A DNA stretch of 64,000 nucleotides from Euryodendron excelsum (lineage: Eukaryota; Streptophyta; Magnoliopsida; Ericales; Pentaphylacaceae). The translations under genes and the position numbers were made by a program. Of this stretch, positions 37,600 through 49,129 are shown piece by piece; position 1 is the first letter of the stretch; each line of letters starts with the position of its first letter. Below the pieces are notes generated by a model. That model saw only the letters and a program-made list of their open reading frames with translations. It was not told the DNA's origin and ran no database searches. The stretch covers positions 44,285,501 through 44,349,500 of the forward strand of contig CM065387.1 in assembly GCA_033060915.1 (NCBI GenBank). Reading direction: 5' to 3'.

Positions 37600-40180
37600 C
37601 ATTTCATTAGTAATTATCATGGCATTTTTAGCATATCATAATATTTTATTACTAATTAATAACATATTTTTTAATTTAATTATTTTACTCATACATATTG
37701 AATTAAAGAATAATTTTTCACAGTACAAATAATTTTCATTATAAATATTTATACACATTTCTTAATTTCATGGCATCCTACTTACTAACCAATCTATTTT
37801 TTTAGTTAATTAGTTTAGCTTCTTTTTTTTTTTTTTTTTTGTTTTTTTGGTTCCTATAACCTGTTTTCTTCTTTGGATTGAAACTTTTTTATAGTAACAA
37901 AATAATTAAATTAAGGATATAATTATTATTTTTTTTATATTTCTTTTTTATGAACAGAATCTTATCTAAAAAACAAATGGATAATGAATAGTAAAGAAAG
38001 ATTATTTTGAACAATAAATATCTTTCACATCCAACTACAATAATTAGAAACTTCTCCATTTTAAAATGGCAGTTCAAAAAAAAACGTACTTCTAATTATT
38101 TTCATAATAAATTTTTTTAGCATATCATAATATTTTATCACTAAATAATAACATTTTTTTAATTTAATTATTTTACTCATACATATTGAACTAAAAAAAT
38201 CTATTAGTTTAGTTTATTTTTGTTGGATCCTGTAACCTTTTGTATTAATTTATTCGTTTAGTTTATTTTTTTTGGATCCTACAATTTTTTAGTTCACTGA
38301 ATATTATTTAGTACAAATAATTTTCCTAATAAATATTTATACACATTTCTTAAATTAAGGCCACATACTAATTTGGTAAAAAACATATTTTCCTTAAATT
38401 TATAGTGAAAAAATTATATTTTATGGTAATTTCGTACTTATTTTCATAATAAATCTTTTTTAGCATACCATAATATTTTATTACTAATTAATAACATATT
38501 TTTTAATTTAATTATTTTACTCATACATATTGAACTAAAAAAATCTATTAGTTTAGTTTTTTTTTTTTTTTTGGAATCCTATAGCCTTTTTTAGCATATT
38601 ACAATATTTTCTTAATAATTCATAACATATTTTTTAATTTAATTATTTTACTTATACATATTGAACTAAAAAAAATTATTAGTTTTGTTTATTTTTTTGG
38701 ATCCTATAACTAATTATTCACTAAATATTATTTAGTACAAATAATTTTCCTAATAAATATTTATACACATTTCTTAATTTCATGGCATCCTACTTACTAA
38801 CCAATCTATTTTTTTTTGTTAATTAGTTTATCTTCTTTTTTTTTTTTTTTTTTGGATCCTATAACCTTTTTTCTTCTTTTGATTGGAACTTTTTTATAGT
38901 AACAAAATAATAAAATTAAGGCTATAATTGTTTTTTTTTTTATATTTCCTTTTTATGAACAGAATGTTATCTAAAAACAAATGGATAATGAATAGTAAAT
39001 AACGATTATTTTGAACAATAGATATCTTTCACATCCAACTAGAATAATTAGTAACCTCTTCATTTTAAAATGGCAGTTCCAAAAAAACATACTTCTAATT
39101 GTTTTCATAATAACTTTTTTTAGCATATCATAATATTTTATTACTAATTGATAACATCTTTTTTAATTTAATTATTCTACTCATACATATTGAACTAAAA
39201 AAATCTAATAGTTTAGTTTATTTTTGTTGGATCCTATAACCTTTTGTATTAATTTATCAGTTTAGTTTATTTTTTTTGGATTCTATAAAAAATTTTCTTA
39301 ATTTATTAGTTTAGTTTATTTTTTTTGGATCCTACAATTTTTTAGTTCACTGAATATTATTTAGTACAAATAATTTTCCTAATAAATATTTACACACATT
39401 TCTTAAATTAAGGCCGCATACTAATTTCATAAAAAACGTATTTTCCTTAAATTTATAGTGAAAAAATTATATTTTATGGTAATTTCGCAATTATTTTTGT
39501 AATAAATTTTTTTTAACATACCATAATATTTTATTACTAATTAATAACATATTTTTTAATTTAAATATTTTACTCATACATATTGAACTAAAAAAATCTA
39601 TTAGTTTAGTTTTTTTTTTTTTTTTTGAATCCTATAAACTTTTTTCTCAATTTACTAGTTTATTTATTTTTTTTTTTTGGATCCTACAATTTTTTAGTTC
39701 ACCGAATATTATTTAGTACAAATAATTTTTGTAATAAATATGTATACACATTTCTTAATTTCATGGCATCCTACTTACTAACCAATCTATTTTTTTAGTT
39801 AATTAGTTTAGCTTCTTTTTTTTTTTTTTTTGGATCCTATAACCTTTTTTCTTCTTTGGATTGAAACTTTTTTATAGTAACAAAATAATTAAATTGAGGC
39901 CACATACTAATTTTGTAAAAAAACATATTTTTCTTAAATTTATAGTCAAAAAATTATATTTTATGGTAATTTCGTAATTATTTTCGTGATAAATATTTTT
40001 TAGCATATCATAATATTTTATTACTAATTAATATCATATTTTTTAATTTAATTATTTTACTCATACATATTGAACTAAAAAAATCTATTAGTTTAGGTTT
40101 TTTTTTTTTCGGATCATATAACCATTTTTAACATATTATAATATTTTCTTACTAACTAATAACATATTTTTTACTAACCA
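37600..40180. repeat. Very AT-rich higher-order tandem repeat array in the MULE
   Basis: At least seven copies of a block containing TTTAATTTAATTATTTTACTCATACATATTGAACTAAAAAAATCTATTAG-like words occur, near 37690, 38170, 38515, 38650, 39180, 39570 and 40065. They mix with GGATCCTATAACCTTTT and poly(T) blocks. A longer unit with TTAATTTCATGGCATCCTACTTACTAACCAATCTA recurs near 37765, 38775 and 39755, giving a rough 1-kb higher-order period. No coding. Confidence 0.85.
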
Positions 40181-40764
40181 ACTAACATAAATAAATCACA
40201 TATTTTTCCCGAAGGCCTTTTCCTAAATAACATAAATAAATAAATAACATGTTTTGTAATTAATAACATATTTTTCCTAATCAATGTAGTGCGACACAAG
40301 TAATATCTAGCTAACCAACATAAATAAATAAATTATTTTACTAATAAAAATAATCAACTAACCTATTTTTTTGCAGAATAACGGAGACCTTTTTCGAAGT
40401 AGCACGAGTAATAAATATGGCTATAAATAAAATAATAGAAAGTTAGTAATCTATGAATTATATAATAAAATAATTATATTTTTACCATTATTATTTTACT
40501 ACTACATCATAACATATACTATTATATAATCACATACGAGAGAGAATGAAGAAAAAAAAAATTAGAGTTAGAAAGTACCTGGTAGAGTTTACGAGAGAGA
40601 ATGAGGGAGAGAGAGATGATCCATGTTGATTGATCGGTCGAGAGAAGCAAAACAAAGAGAATGGGGGGTGAGAAACAGAGAGGTGAAGGAGGAAGAGAAG
40701 TGGGGTGAAGGAGGAATGGAGAAGTGGGGTGAAGGAGGAAGAAATTTGGGCAATCAAATAGCCA

Positions 40765-40910
40765 AAGTGAAAACGCAAGTGTAAGTTGCGTTTGTAAGTT
40801 GCGTTTTCTCTGTATATTTGCAGAAAAATTTTGCAGGCTGCATGAAGCTTGCAGGCTTTGTCGGTCACAAGCGGAAAAAAACAAAAACGCAACTCAAAGT
40901 TGCATTTTTT
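40765..40910. repeat. Subterminal AACGCAA/TTGCGTT repeats of the MULE
   Basis: Just inside the right terminal repeat are several AAAACGCAA / TTGCGTTT words in both orientations (near 40770, 40787, 40798, 40885 and 40900). The terminal repeats themselves carry AAAACGCAC...GTGCGTTTT. Such repeats are candidate transposase-binding sites. Confidence 0.55.
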
Positions 40911-40914
40911 CAAA

Positions 40915-41020
40915 AAAACGCACTCTTAATGTGCGTTTTACCTTAAATTAGGAATAAGATTTTGATTTTTGTTATTTCGGGAAACACTTTTTCAAATTCA
41001 ATTATCTTGGTAAAAAACCC
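40915..41020 (-). repeat. MULE right terminal inverted repeat
   Basis: Inverse of 24329-24435. Read on the minus strand it starts GGGTTTTTTACCAAGATAAT. Confidence 0.85.
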
Positions 41021-42865
41021 AGATTTTCGCCAAATGAAATATTTCTAAACAAGTGGAGTAGTTGCTTGAAGAAAGTGCAACCCTATTTTCAACTTGGAGG
41101 GACCTCTTACAAACACCGACTTTTTTGGAGCAATGACCACATTAAGATTTAGGATTTAGAGCTTTAGAGTTTAGGGATGATCTATTTGCTTTTACTAGCA
41201 GTTTTTAAGCAGTACCTAAAGTAATTTTTCGAGTGTACACTAGTGTAAGAGAAATTATACTGTCCTCTTAAAGGGCCGCCAAGGAGGGTATAGTGTTATG
41301 AGGAGGAAAGCCATGTGAAATATTTTTTTCTAGTGCTGGCCTTAAGGTTCTGTAATTTAATTAGCTTAAGTAGCACACTAGATCCTTTTCCATAGGCTAT
41401 TCAGTTGGCCCAACTAACTTAAACCATGTCTAAGCCTAGAGAGATTATTATATTTCAAGGTCCAATGCAATCGTGTTCCAAAAATAATGTCTGGGTAGGA
41501 CCCATCAAAATGCACCTGGTGGCTGATGGTACCAGTCTTGGGCCTGCAAGGGAAGCTACTCAGCCCTCAAATGGAGCTGATGCCCACTCCCTAATTGTTA
41601 CACCGCTCAACAAATAGGAAGCCCAAGCTTGGTTCTCAGTAATGGTAACCAGCCTGAGCCCTATGACTGATTTAAAGGCCCAAATATGTGGAATGAGGTC
41701 TCTCTCTCTCACTGTCACCAAAAAAAAAAAGGGAATTTGAGACTGTATGAGAGAAACTATGGCTAGGCATTGAATCCAAGTCTTTCTTAGAAATTTCCTT
41801 TTTCCTTCAAAAGCTCCTTTTTGATGAAATATACTACGGCTTTGGGCATAACGAAAATGAACTCACTTAGCACAAGACCATGAAGTTTACTTTGCTTGCC
41901 ATTAGCTTGATCTTAACTAGAAACCTGACAATTATACCGATGCTAACTAATTCATAGTAAGCCGGATAAACGCCAAGTGATGTAGTGCATATGGGATCCA
42001 CGTTTGTTTTGCAGAATAAAATAACCAATAAAGAATTTTGGAGCATTAGATTCCTTATTACAAATCTTGTAGAGAGTAATTTTGTAATTTGAAATTCAAT
42101 CCCAAATTCCCAAATATTCGGGCTGCTTATCTATCCCGACTTCCTTTTGGCAACTAGACGCAGGATAATTCCAAAGATAGAATTACTAGTTCAATCCTAA
42201 AGGAAAAATGCTATTCTTTCAGAATTTTTATACAGAATTTTGCACAAGAATAATGTGACAGTGGCCGTTTTGTAATAAAATACATCTTCGTAGTTTTTTT
42301 GTTTTAAAGTGATAGGATCACAACTTAGCCATGTTATTCTAAATATAAATTTTGTATAAATTCTCTTATTGAAGAGCATTATCCATCCTAAATCCTTATT
42401 CCACGAAGCCAATGTTACCTAGGGCTAGAGGTTTAACTTGGGAAAAGAAGTTTGATTTACATGTACTTGTTTAATTGGGTGCGTGTCTGGTAAATTGAGT
42501 TGTTTAGTAAGTTGTAAGTTCTGAGTTGTCTAGTAACACATAATATGTTGTATTTGATCATCTTCTTGTACTTGGTGATGAAGTTGGTACTAGAAAAGGT
42601 GCTCATAATATAAACCTTTGTAGTAGAAAATGCTATTCTGCCTATTGAGCCCATATTAGAAGAAAAAGGCTTACAACTGATGAGCCGTAAAAATTTTGCC
42701 CATTTTATACGTTTCATCAGACCGAACACGTTTTACCGTGGTTTTGAACGGCTTCTAAAACATAAGACAATTCTTTTAGGGCAGTTTCGTGATTGTACTC
42801 TAGATCTTCTTTTTTTACCCTGGTTCAAACGATTGAATGGGCCGGTCCAGTTCAACCTTTTAAAA
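41021..42865 (+). repeat. Segmental duplication, copy B, right part
   Basis: Begins with the right target duplication AGATTTTCG (41021-41029) and matches copy A from about 21274 to 23480. Shared landmarks include GAGTTGTTTAGTAA.TTG, TATAAACCTTTGTAGT.GAAAATG and CCTGGTT.AAA.GATTGAAT. It lacks the LINE fragment of copy A and carries its own MITE (42209-42390). Confidence 0.8.
42209..42390 (+). mobile_element. MITE copy f, best-preserved ends
   Basis: The left end AATGCTATTCTTTCAGAATTTTTATACAGAATTTTG is the imperfect inverse of the right end AAATTTTGTATAAATTCTCTTATTGAAGAGCATT. The internal core shared with other copies is AATAATGTGACAGTGGC...TGTAATAAAA...TTTTAAAGTGA. No coding. This copy defines the family: about 150-210 bp, ends AATGCTAT...ATAGCATT. 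Confidence 0.75.
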
Positions 42866-43211
42866 CCATTGCCTCTTAAGCATTTTCCATGATCCCCGTT
42901 AATGTTGCGGGAGCTACAATCCGGTGCTCGCGCCTGTTTCTCCGGTTTCCCTCCAGTTTTCATGTGGCATAATAAAAGCCAGTGAGTTATATATAAACTA
43001 TTCCATCTCTTAGCTTCAGTTCTACATCTCTACAACCTGTACACATGATGGGCAATGCTCCTCTCCTATGCAACTTCTCTATGGTTCCAATCAAGTTGTG
43101 CCACAACATTGCAGTGAGCATATATGAAGAGAGAGAGAGAGAGAGAGATCACTTATGGCACCACATGGTCTTATCTCTTTCTCTTCACTGTATTTTATTT
43201 TATTTCATTTT
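42866..43211 (+). other. Unassigned stretch with TATA box and GA repeat
   Basis: GC-richer patch 42895-42965, then TTATATATAAAC (about 42988-42999), then a short open frame starting near 43046 that runs into a GA microsatellite (43129-43149). The promoter-like look is not backed by any recognisable protein. The GC-rich words CGCGCCTGTT and CTCCGG recur near 51578-51600, which suggests a diverged repeat. Confidence 0.3.
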
Positions 43212-43987
43212 AGGATAAAAAATCATTTTGTCCCTCTAATTTTGTCTCAAATTTTAATATCATCTCTAAATTTTGATTTCTTCATTTTAAACCCTCTAAC
43301 GTTTAAAATAAAATTAATGTGGTCCAACATTTTAAAATAAGTTAGACATATTTAAGATTGATCATACTTTGACCCTCTCAACTACAATTTAGTTTCATTT
43401 TATCCGCTAAATTAAATATTGTTATATTTTACCCCTAAAATATGATCATTTAAGTTCATATTAACATTATTGAGAAAAAAATCAAATTGAATACTCCAAT
43501 GCAATATTTCTAATATGATACACTATAAAAAAAATAAAAAATTTGTCCCAAGTTAACAAATGTGTAGTTTAAAAAATCTACTTGGTATTGTCATGGCTAA
43601 TAATTGATGGTACAACAAGCAAGATTTTATGGATTATTTTGGCAGTTTTCTTAGGCATTTTGAAATAGTTTATGACATTTCATATCATGAAATTATTTTT
43701 TTCTCTTTACTTTAGAGATTAGTATAAAATCTTGACCAAATAAATATTTAATTTTAAAGTTTTTGATGGTGAAAATAACTATTTTTGGTTGAATGGGGTA
43801 AAGTAATATTAAATTATAGTTTAGTTAGACAAAGTATAATTAATATTTAATTTCCTTACTTATTTTGAAAATTTTGAGAAAATTGACTTTCTTTTAAAAG
43901 TTCAAGGGCTTAAATAGAATAAATCAAAATTCATGAATGATATTAAAATCTGAAACAAAGTTAAAAGGACAAAATAATAGTTTACCC
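43212..43987. mobile_element. Non-coding element with about 95-bp terminal inverted repeats
   Basis: The left arm (AGGATAAAAAATCATTTTGTCC..., 43212 on) is the imperfect inverse of the right arm (...GGACAAAATAATAGTTTACCC, to 43987). Shared blocks include ATTTTAATATCAT and AATTTTGATTT.TTC. The interior is AT-rich without ORFs. Flanks on both sides are ATTTTATTTTATTT-like, so the target duplication cannot be defined. It resembles large-TIR MITEs. Confidence 0.65.
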
Positions 43988-44445
43988 TTTATTTTATTTT
44001 ATTTTTTTATTTTTTTTATTTGTTGTGTCTGAGGAACAACCAACCTTGAAAGATTGCTGATGTCACCGTATAATCAAAATGTAATTGAAATTTTCGGAAC
44101 TCATTTCAGTTGAGTCTACTTTTTATTTTATTCCACTTTTTCTCATCGGAGTTGGACAACTTATATCTAGAAGTAAGAAAACAAGGTGACAAATAGAATT
44201 ATGTATAGCATTTTCTTAAAGTCAATATGTATACCATTATGTGTAAAAGATGAAAGCGGGACAATCGAGGCTTGATATTTTTTTCTTTGTCAATTATATA
44301 CTAATCGATGGAGAGTTCCTATCAGTATCTTACGCTGCTCCCAATAACAAATCACAATGTCACCGTACGTCTGATCCGTATAGTGAGGGTAACATATTAA
44401 TTGACTTAACGTGCAATAAAACCATATATTAATCTACCATGCACC

Positions 44446-44546
44446 TATATTAAAGAGTATCTATGCATAGCTTGAATCTTCATTTAGCTTCTATCATTTA
44501 CTTCTATATCCTTCTATTCTCTCTCTCTCTGAAAAGAACAAAGAAG
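44446..44546 (+). promoter_or_regulatory. PG3 core promoter and CT-rich 5' UTR
   Basis: A TATATTAA box (44446-44453) is followed by a pyrimidine-rich leader with a CT repeat (about 44517-44530) and a purine-rich GAAAAGAACAAAGAAG before the ATG at 44547. The in-frame ATG at 44463 is only 10 nt past the TATA box and should not be transcribed. Confidence 0.6.
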
Positions 44547-47500
44547 ATGGCTAAGCTATTTTATCCATTGTTTTTCTTGTTCATTTGCATAGCATCGTTT
44601 CCATCTTCAAATGCAGCCTACAATGTAGTCAGTTTTGGTGCCAAACCAGACGGCCAAACCGACTCGACCCAACCGTTCCTCCGGGCTTGGATGGCTGCTT
44701 GCAGCTCGGTCCGTCCAGCCATGGTCTACGTTCCCAGAGGGAGTTTCTTGATAAGGCCGGTCAAATTTACTGGGCCATGCAGGAATAAAATATTGTTCGA
44801 AATCGATGGAACTCTTGTAGCTCCATGGGACTATCGTGTCCTTGGAAACGCAGGGTCCTGGATTTCGTTCTACACGGTCAGCAGGGTTTCAATCCACGGT
44901 GGTACCATTGATGCAAGGGCTGCCGGCTTTTGGGCTTGTCGAAGAACCAAAAATTATTGCCCCGGCGGAGCTAGGGTATGTCATACACTTCTAGCTGGCA
45001 TTCTTGGACTCCATCTCATGTTTGAGTTTTATATGTTAAGGTGCATGTGGTTTTCTTTACATCAAAGCAAAAAATGAAAAATACGTGATTGTATATATAT
45101 ATATATATATGTATAATGTCTGTATCTAGTTTAGGAGTGGATTCAGAATTTTTGCTCAATAGGGGAGGAACTTACATAAAATCATACATGAAATTATTTT
45201 CTAATTATTAATTTATTTTCATTGATAAGTAAAGAAATATATATATTAAAAACGCCAAAACAGATGGGGATTTATAAATTCCGTACAATAAAAGTGATGC
45301 ATTAATATGATAACTTCATTTGACATACTATTTAAAGTATCTTTCTCAATATACACAATCAAACTATCATTCATCCATCACTTATTGAGTAGGTGCAATA
45401 CACTATATTTTAACCTAGAGATAAATAAATATAAATAAAAAAATTTAAAAAGCAGTGAAAGTTATCAAATCAGTGGTGCAACTGCTCCCACTCGCCCATG
45501 TTCCATCCACCGCTGTCCACGTTTGTAACTAGCCGGTTGGTGTTTGTAGTTAGTAGGAAACTCTTACAAAAAAGAGTTAGTAATCGTATCCACATCATTT
45601 TAATTCTGCATGTTCGCATGTGAGAGCAAAGGTTATGAATCCAATTACTAAAGAAATACTTTCTTCGTATTAACAAAGAATAAGAAGACAGAGGCTCTAA
45701 ATCTATTCCCCTTACAATAGGCTATGTTGGGATTACATTCATAATGTGTTCTTAAAGCATATTTTAAATTTACTTTATTTGATTATACAATACGTTAAAA
45801 ATTATATTTTTTTAATTTTTAACACTTTTTATAATAAGACCAAACAAGTTTAAAATGTGCCTTAAAAACACATATTAGCAAGGCCTTAAGTTATTGTCAA
45901 AGAAGTTCAATAGCATGCTCTATCTCTCTCTCTCAGGCACGTGCATATATAGAGACAATTCGTCTAAATATGTGTACAATCATCTTCTTAAAGTCATGAT
46001 TATCATTGAAATTTAATGACAAAAAATATGTATGAATGCAGTCAATAACGTTCCTTGGGTCAACTAATGTGATGGTCAGCGGCTTAACTTCACTCAACAG
46101 CCAGGGAATTCACGTTGCCATCGACCAGTGCAGTAATGTGAGGATTCAAAATATAAAGGTTAGGGCCCCCAGCGGGAGTCCCAACACCGACGGCATTCAT
46201 GTGGAGTCGTCGACCGGTGTTACAATCACTCGCAGTATATTCAGGACCGGCGACGATTGTATATCAATCGGTCCGGGCGCCAAGAACGTCTGGATTGAGC
46301 GTATCGGATGTGGCCCTGGGCATGGCATCAGGTAAACACTACTGCCAATATACCCTATGTGATGTTTTTTTGGGCACCTCCACGCCCTAGTTTGCTTGCA
46401 CTGAATTTTATTCATGCTTTTCATTGTTTTGCGTCACCGGCCGCATCCCAAAAAAAGGGTGCAGCTCTTAAAAGAAAGGGTTTAAGAGTTGAATAAAAGA
46501 GTTATGAGAGAGAGAATAAAAATTTGAAGTCATTTCGGACAGGTTAGGGTTTAGGTGCGTAGGGTTTATTTGACTTCCACCCGAATTTGACCTTATTATA
46601 TATTAAAATGACTAGAATGCTTCAATTATATTATTATAATATATAAACACAACTTACTATATATAGATAGTAGGATATTTCTATATATATCAAAGAATTA
46701 TTTACCTCGTATTACATTTGCTAATTGTTATTTTGACTGGAATGCTCCTGTTATAGTTTTAAATGGGATGGGGTAGTAGGATTCAACACATAACGAATAT
46801 GAGATGAAATTTAGGGGGGGTTTTCTATTAGGGACGGGTGGGTTTAGGCAAACTCGTCTCATATCCAATGCGTTGCAAATCCCAATCCCTAATTTATCTT
46901 ATAATACAATTTCAGCACTGAAGGAAAAAATCAATTGTGGAGAGTTTTCTTCTTTTCTATTTAATAACGACAATATTAATCCGATTGACTTGCAATACAT
47001 TTGATCTCTAAGAGACAGACAATTAATTAGCAGATCCAATCTGAGTTTGGAATCACAATGTGGATAATTAATGACCACTCAATAACGTTAGGGTGTGTGT
47101 GATTATTTAATGTGTGAGTATTTAATGGTTCTAATATGCCTATAAAAGTTGGATCCTTTTGTGGATTATATCTAAATTGTTGTCAAAAACAAAAAATAAT
47201 TATTAAGTTAAATCTTCCATTTGGCTGAGCACAACAACATAATTTGTTTCTTAGGGCCACCTTCAAAGCTTTTGAACCGGTAATTACTTAGTTTATATGG
47301 AACGGAAGGACTGCATAAGTCCTGGGATTAGTCGAAATACACGCAAGTTGGCTCGGACAATCGCTCATAAAAAAAATAAAAATAAAAAACATAATTTAAA
47401 ATAAATTAATAAAGAATTATTAATTAGTAAATCAGCTAGCTAGACTAAGGGTCTATTTGGTATAACCTTTTTCTATATATTTTTTTGTTTTTTGACCTAT

Positions 47501-48710
47501 AAATAAAAAAGTCATCCAAAGTTCCCTTATACAAGCCCCATTGGTTTCTGGTTTTTTTAAGTTTTTTTTATATGCATGCTGTTGAATATTCCGACTGCAG
47601 TTTAGGCAGTCTAGGCAACGGTGTCAATGAAGATGGCGTCCAGAACGTGACGGTGACAGGTGTTGTTTTCACAAAAACACAGAATGGGGTACGCATAAAA
47701 TCATGGGCGAGACCAAGCAACGGTTTCGCAAGAAACATTGTATTTCGAAATATGATCATGAAGAATGTTGATTACCCCATCATCATCGATCAAACGTATT
47801 GCCCGGATAACAGTTGTCCTCATGAGGTAATTAATTAACCTCTAACATTCCAAAACTAACACCTGTTCTAATTTGAAGTCATAAGAAACTTGGCTTCGAC
47901 CATAATTTAGGGTAAACTAAGACTTTAACATGCATATACATCAGTAATTTGGTTACGGTTTCGAGTTAGTTTTCGTTTTCTGTTTGACTAATATTAAAGT
48001 TATTGGTTTTGTTTATCGAATTATCATTATGAATAGACACAAGGTGATGAAATTCACATTATCCAATACATATGGGATTCACTTGTGTCTATAAATTCAT
48101 AATGAGAATTCGATAAACAAAACTTGTGACTGTAACATTTTTCTTTCTATTTTTATTTTTTAAAATTCGTCGAAACGATGTTTGGCAAACTAGTTCTAAA
48201 GCCTATTTTTGTGGAAACCGCATATGATAAATCAGTCTCGGAACTTGTTTTCAGAATATTTTTTAAGAAAAAAAATTTTCTAATTTTAAGAACCTCTAAA
48301 AAAAAATTTTAAATTTCCAGCATCATTTTCAAATGAAAGTGGAAATGATATGAAAAAAATGATATTTTCAGTGATGCCTTTTCTTCTTCCTTTTCTTTTT
48401 CTTTTTCCTTTTTTTTTTTTTTTTTTGATAATACGGTAACCGCGAGCGAACAGGGCTGGCTGACTGTTTTACTTAATTCTCTTCTTGCCAGAGCTCTGGA
48501 GTGAAAATTAGTGAAGTGACGTACAGGAACATTAGGGGAACAGCAGCAACGGAGGCAGCGGTGACATTTGATTGCAGTGCTAGTAATCCATGCAGAGGAA
48601 TCAGAATGAGAGATATAAGACTTACATTTGCTAACAGAGCAGCAACTTCATCTTGCACCAACGCCGGTGGAACCAGTAGCGGCACCGTCATCCCCAAGAG
48701 TTGTTTCTAA
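44547..48710 (+). CDS. PG3: secreted polygalacturonase (GH28), intact, four exons
   Basis: Exons are 44547-44975, 46042-46331, 47601-47826 and 48492-48710, giving 387 residues. Introns are GT-AG in phases 0, 2, 0. Exon 3 is one codon shorter than in PG1/PG2. The signal peptide is residues 1 to about 23 ([20 protein letters not shown]). The mature part starts [13 protein letters not shown]. Catalytic motifs are NTD (191-193), DD (214-215), GHG (236-238) and RIK (271-273). The usual GG-x-x-DGQG segment reads [10 protein letters not shown], a change shared in part with PG4 (GGTLDARGAG), so activity or specificity may differ. It is in tandem with PG4 and opposite to PG1/PG2. Predicted role: secreted pectin hydrolysis; endo or exo mode unknown. 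Confidence 0.92.
48007..48122. repeat. Hairpin (foldback MITE) in PG3 intron 3
   Basis: The left arm TTTTGTTTATCGAATTATCATTATGAATAGACACAAGGTGA (in two pieces, 48007-48048) is the near-perfect inverse of the right arm (48080-48122). The stem is about 40 bp with a small bulge and the loop is about 30 nt. It lies in the sense-strand intron and would fold strongly in the transcript. Confidence 0.8.
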
Positions 48711-49029
48711 GAACAAACCGATAATTTAATCTTGCTTATTCTTTTTCAGAAATCTGTTATGCGTTGACAATTTTTCCACTTTAAGATCCACAAGTCAGAT
48801 AGTCTTTTAACAATTTGGGACATTCCGAACCCATTTTTGTCAAAACCAATCCTCACGACTGCTTACAATTACCAAATAAAAAAATCAAGGTCCATTGGGT
48901 AAGATCAAAGAGCGAATGTGAAAAGTATGGTTTCCAAGCTATCACGTCTGCGAACTCCATTGTCCATTTCCCCCTCTTTTTTGGTCTGATAAGACAAGGA
49001 CTGTGACTGCTTTTTTTTGCTAAAGAAAG

Positions 49030-49129
49030 TGGTATTCTTCTAGAAAATGTGTATATTAAAATTCTACCAAACTACTGTTTCTACATATAAATTTTGTATA
49101 AATTTTTGGGTTATATAGCATTATCCTTT
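49030..49129 (+). mobile_element. MITE copy g, internally deleted
   Basis: Keeps the two ends (GTGGTATTCTTCTAGAAAATG... and ATAAATTTTGTATAAATTTTTGGGTTATATAGCATTATCC) with most of the core missing. Confidence 0.55.

Larger units (their letters stand above)
24329..41020 (-). mobile_element. 16.7-kb Mutator-like element (MULE) with transposase, PMD gene and nested solo LTR
   Basis: Terminal inverted repeats of about 107 bp (24329-24435 and 40915-41020) match at roughly 87 percent by eye. They share blocks such as CCCGAAATAACAAAAAT, AAAATCTTATT and GTAAAACGCACATT. A 9-bp target duplication with one mismatch flanks the element, and the paralogous segment at 21.3 kb keeps the empty site. Internal minus-strand coding remnants are a MURA-like transposase (34660-37551), a plant-mobile-domain gene (about 31900-33880) and an unrecognised ORF pair (25690-26274). 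Much of the rest is tandem repeat. A 4848-bp solo LTR was inserted later. In-frame stops show this copy is no longer autonomous. Confidence 0.85.

Noticed and set aside
40522..40913. Two minus-strand frames rich in Phe, Leu and Ser at the MULE right end
   Set aside because: They overlap subterminal repeats and GA/TC-rich sequence and share no domain with known proteins.
43046..43150. Short gene after the TATA box at 42990
   Set aside because: The frame is about 30 residues before it enters a GA repeat and shows no recognisable feature or splice signals I can support.
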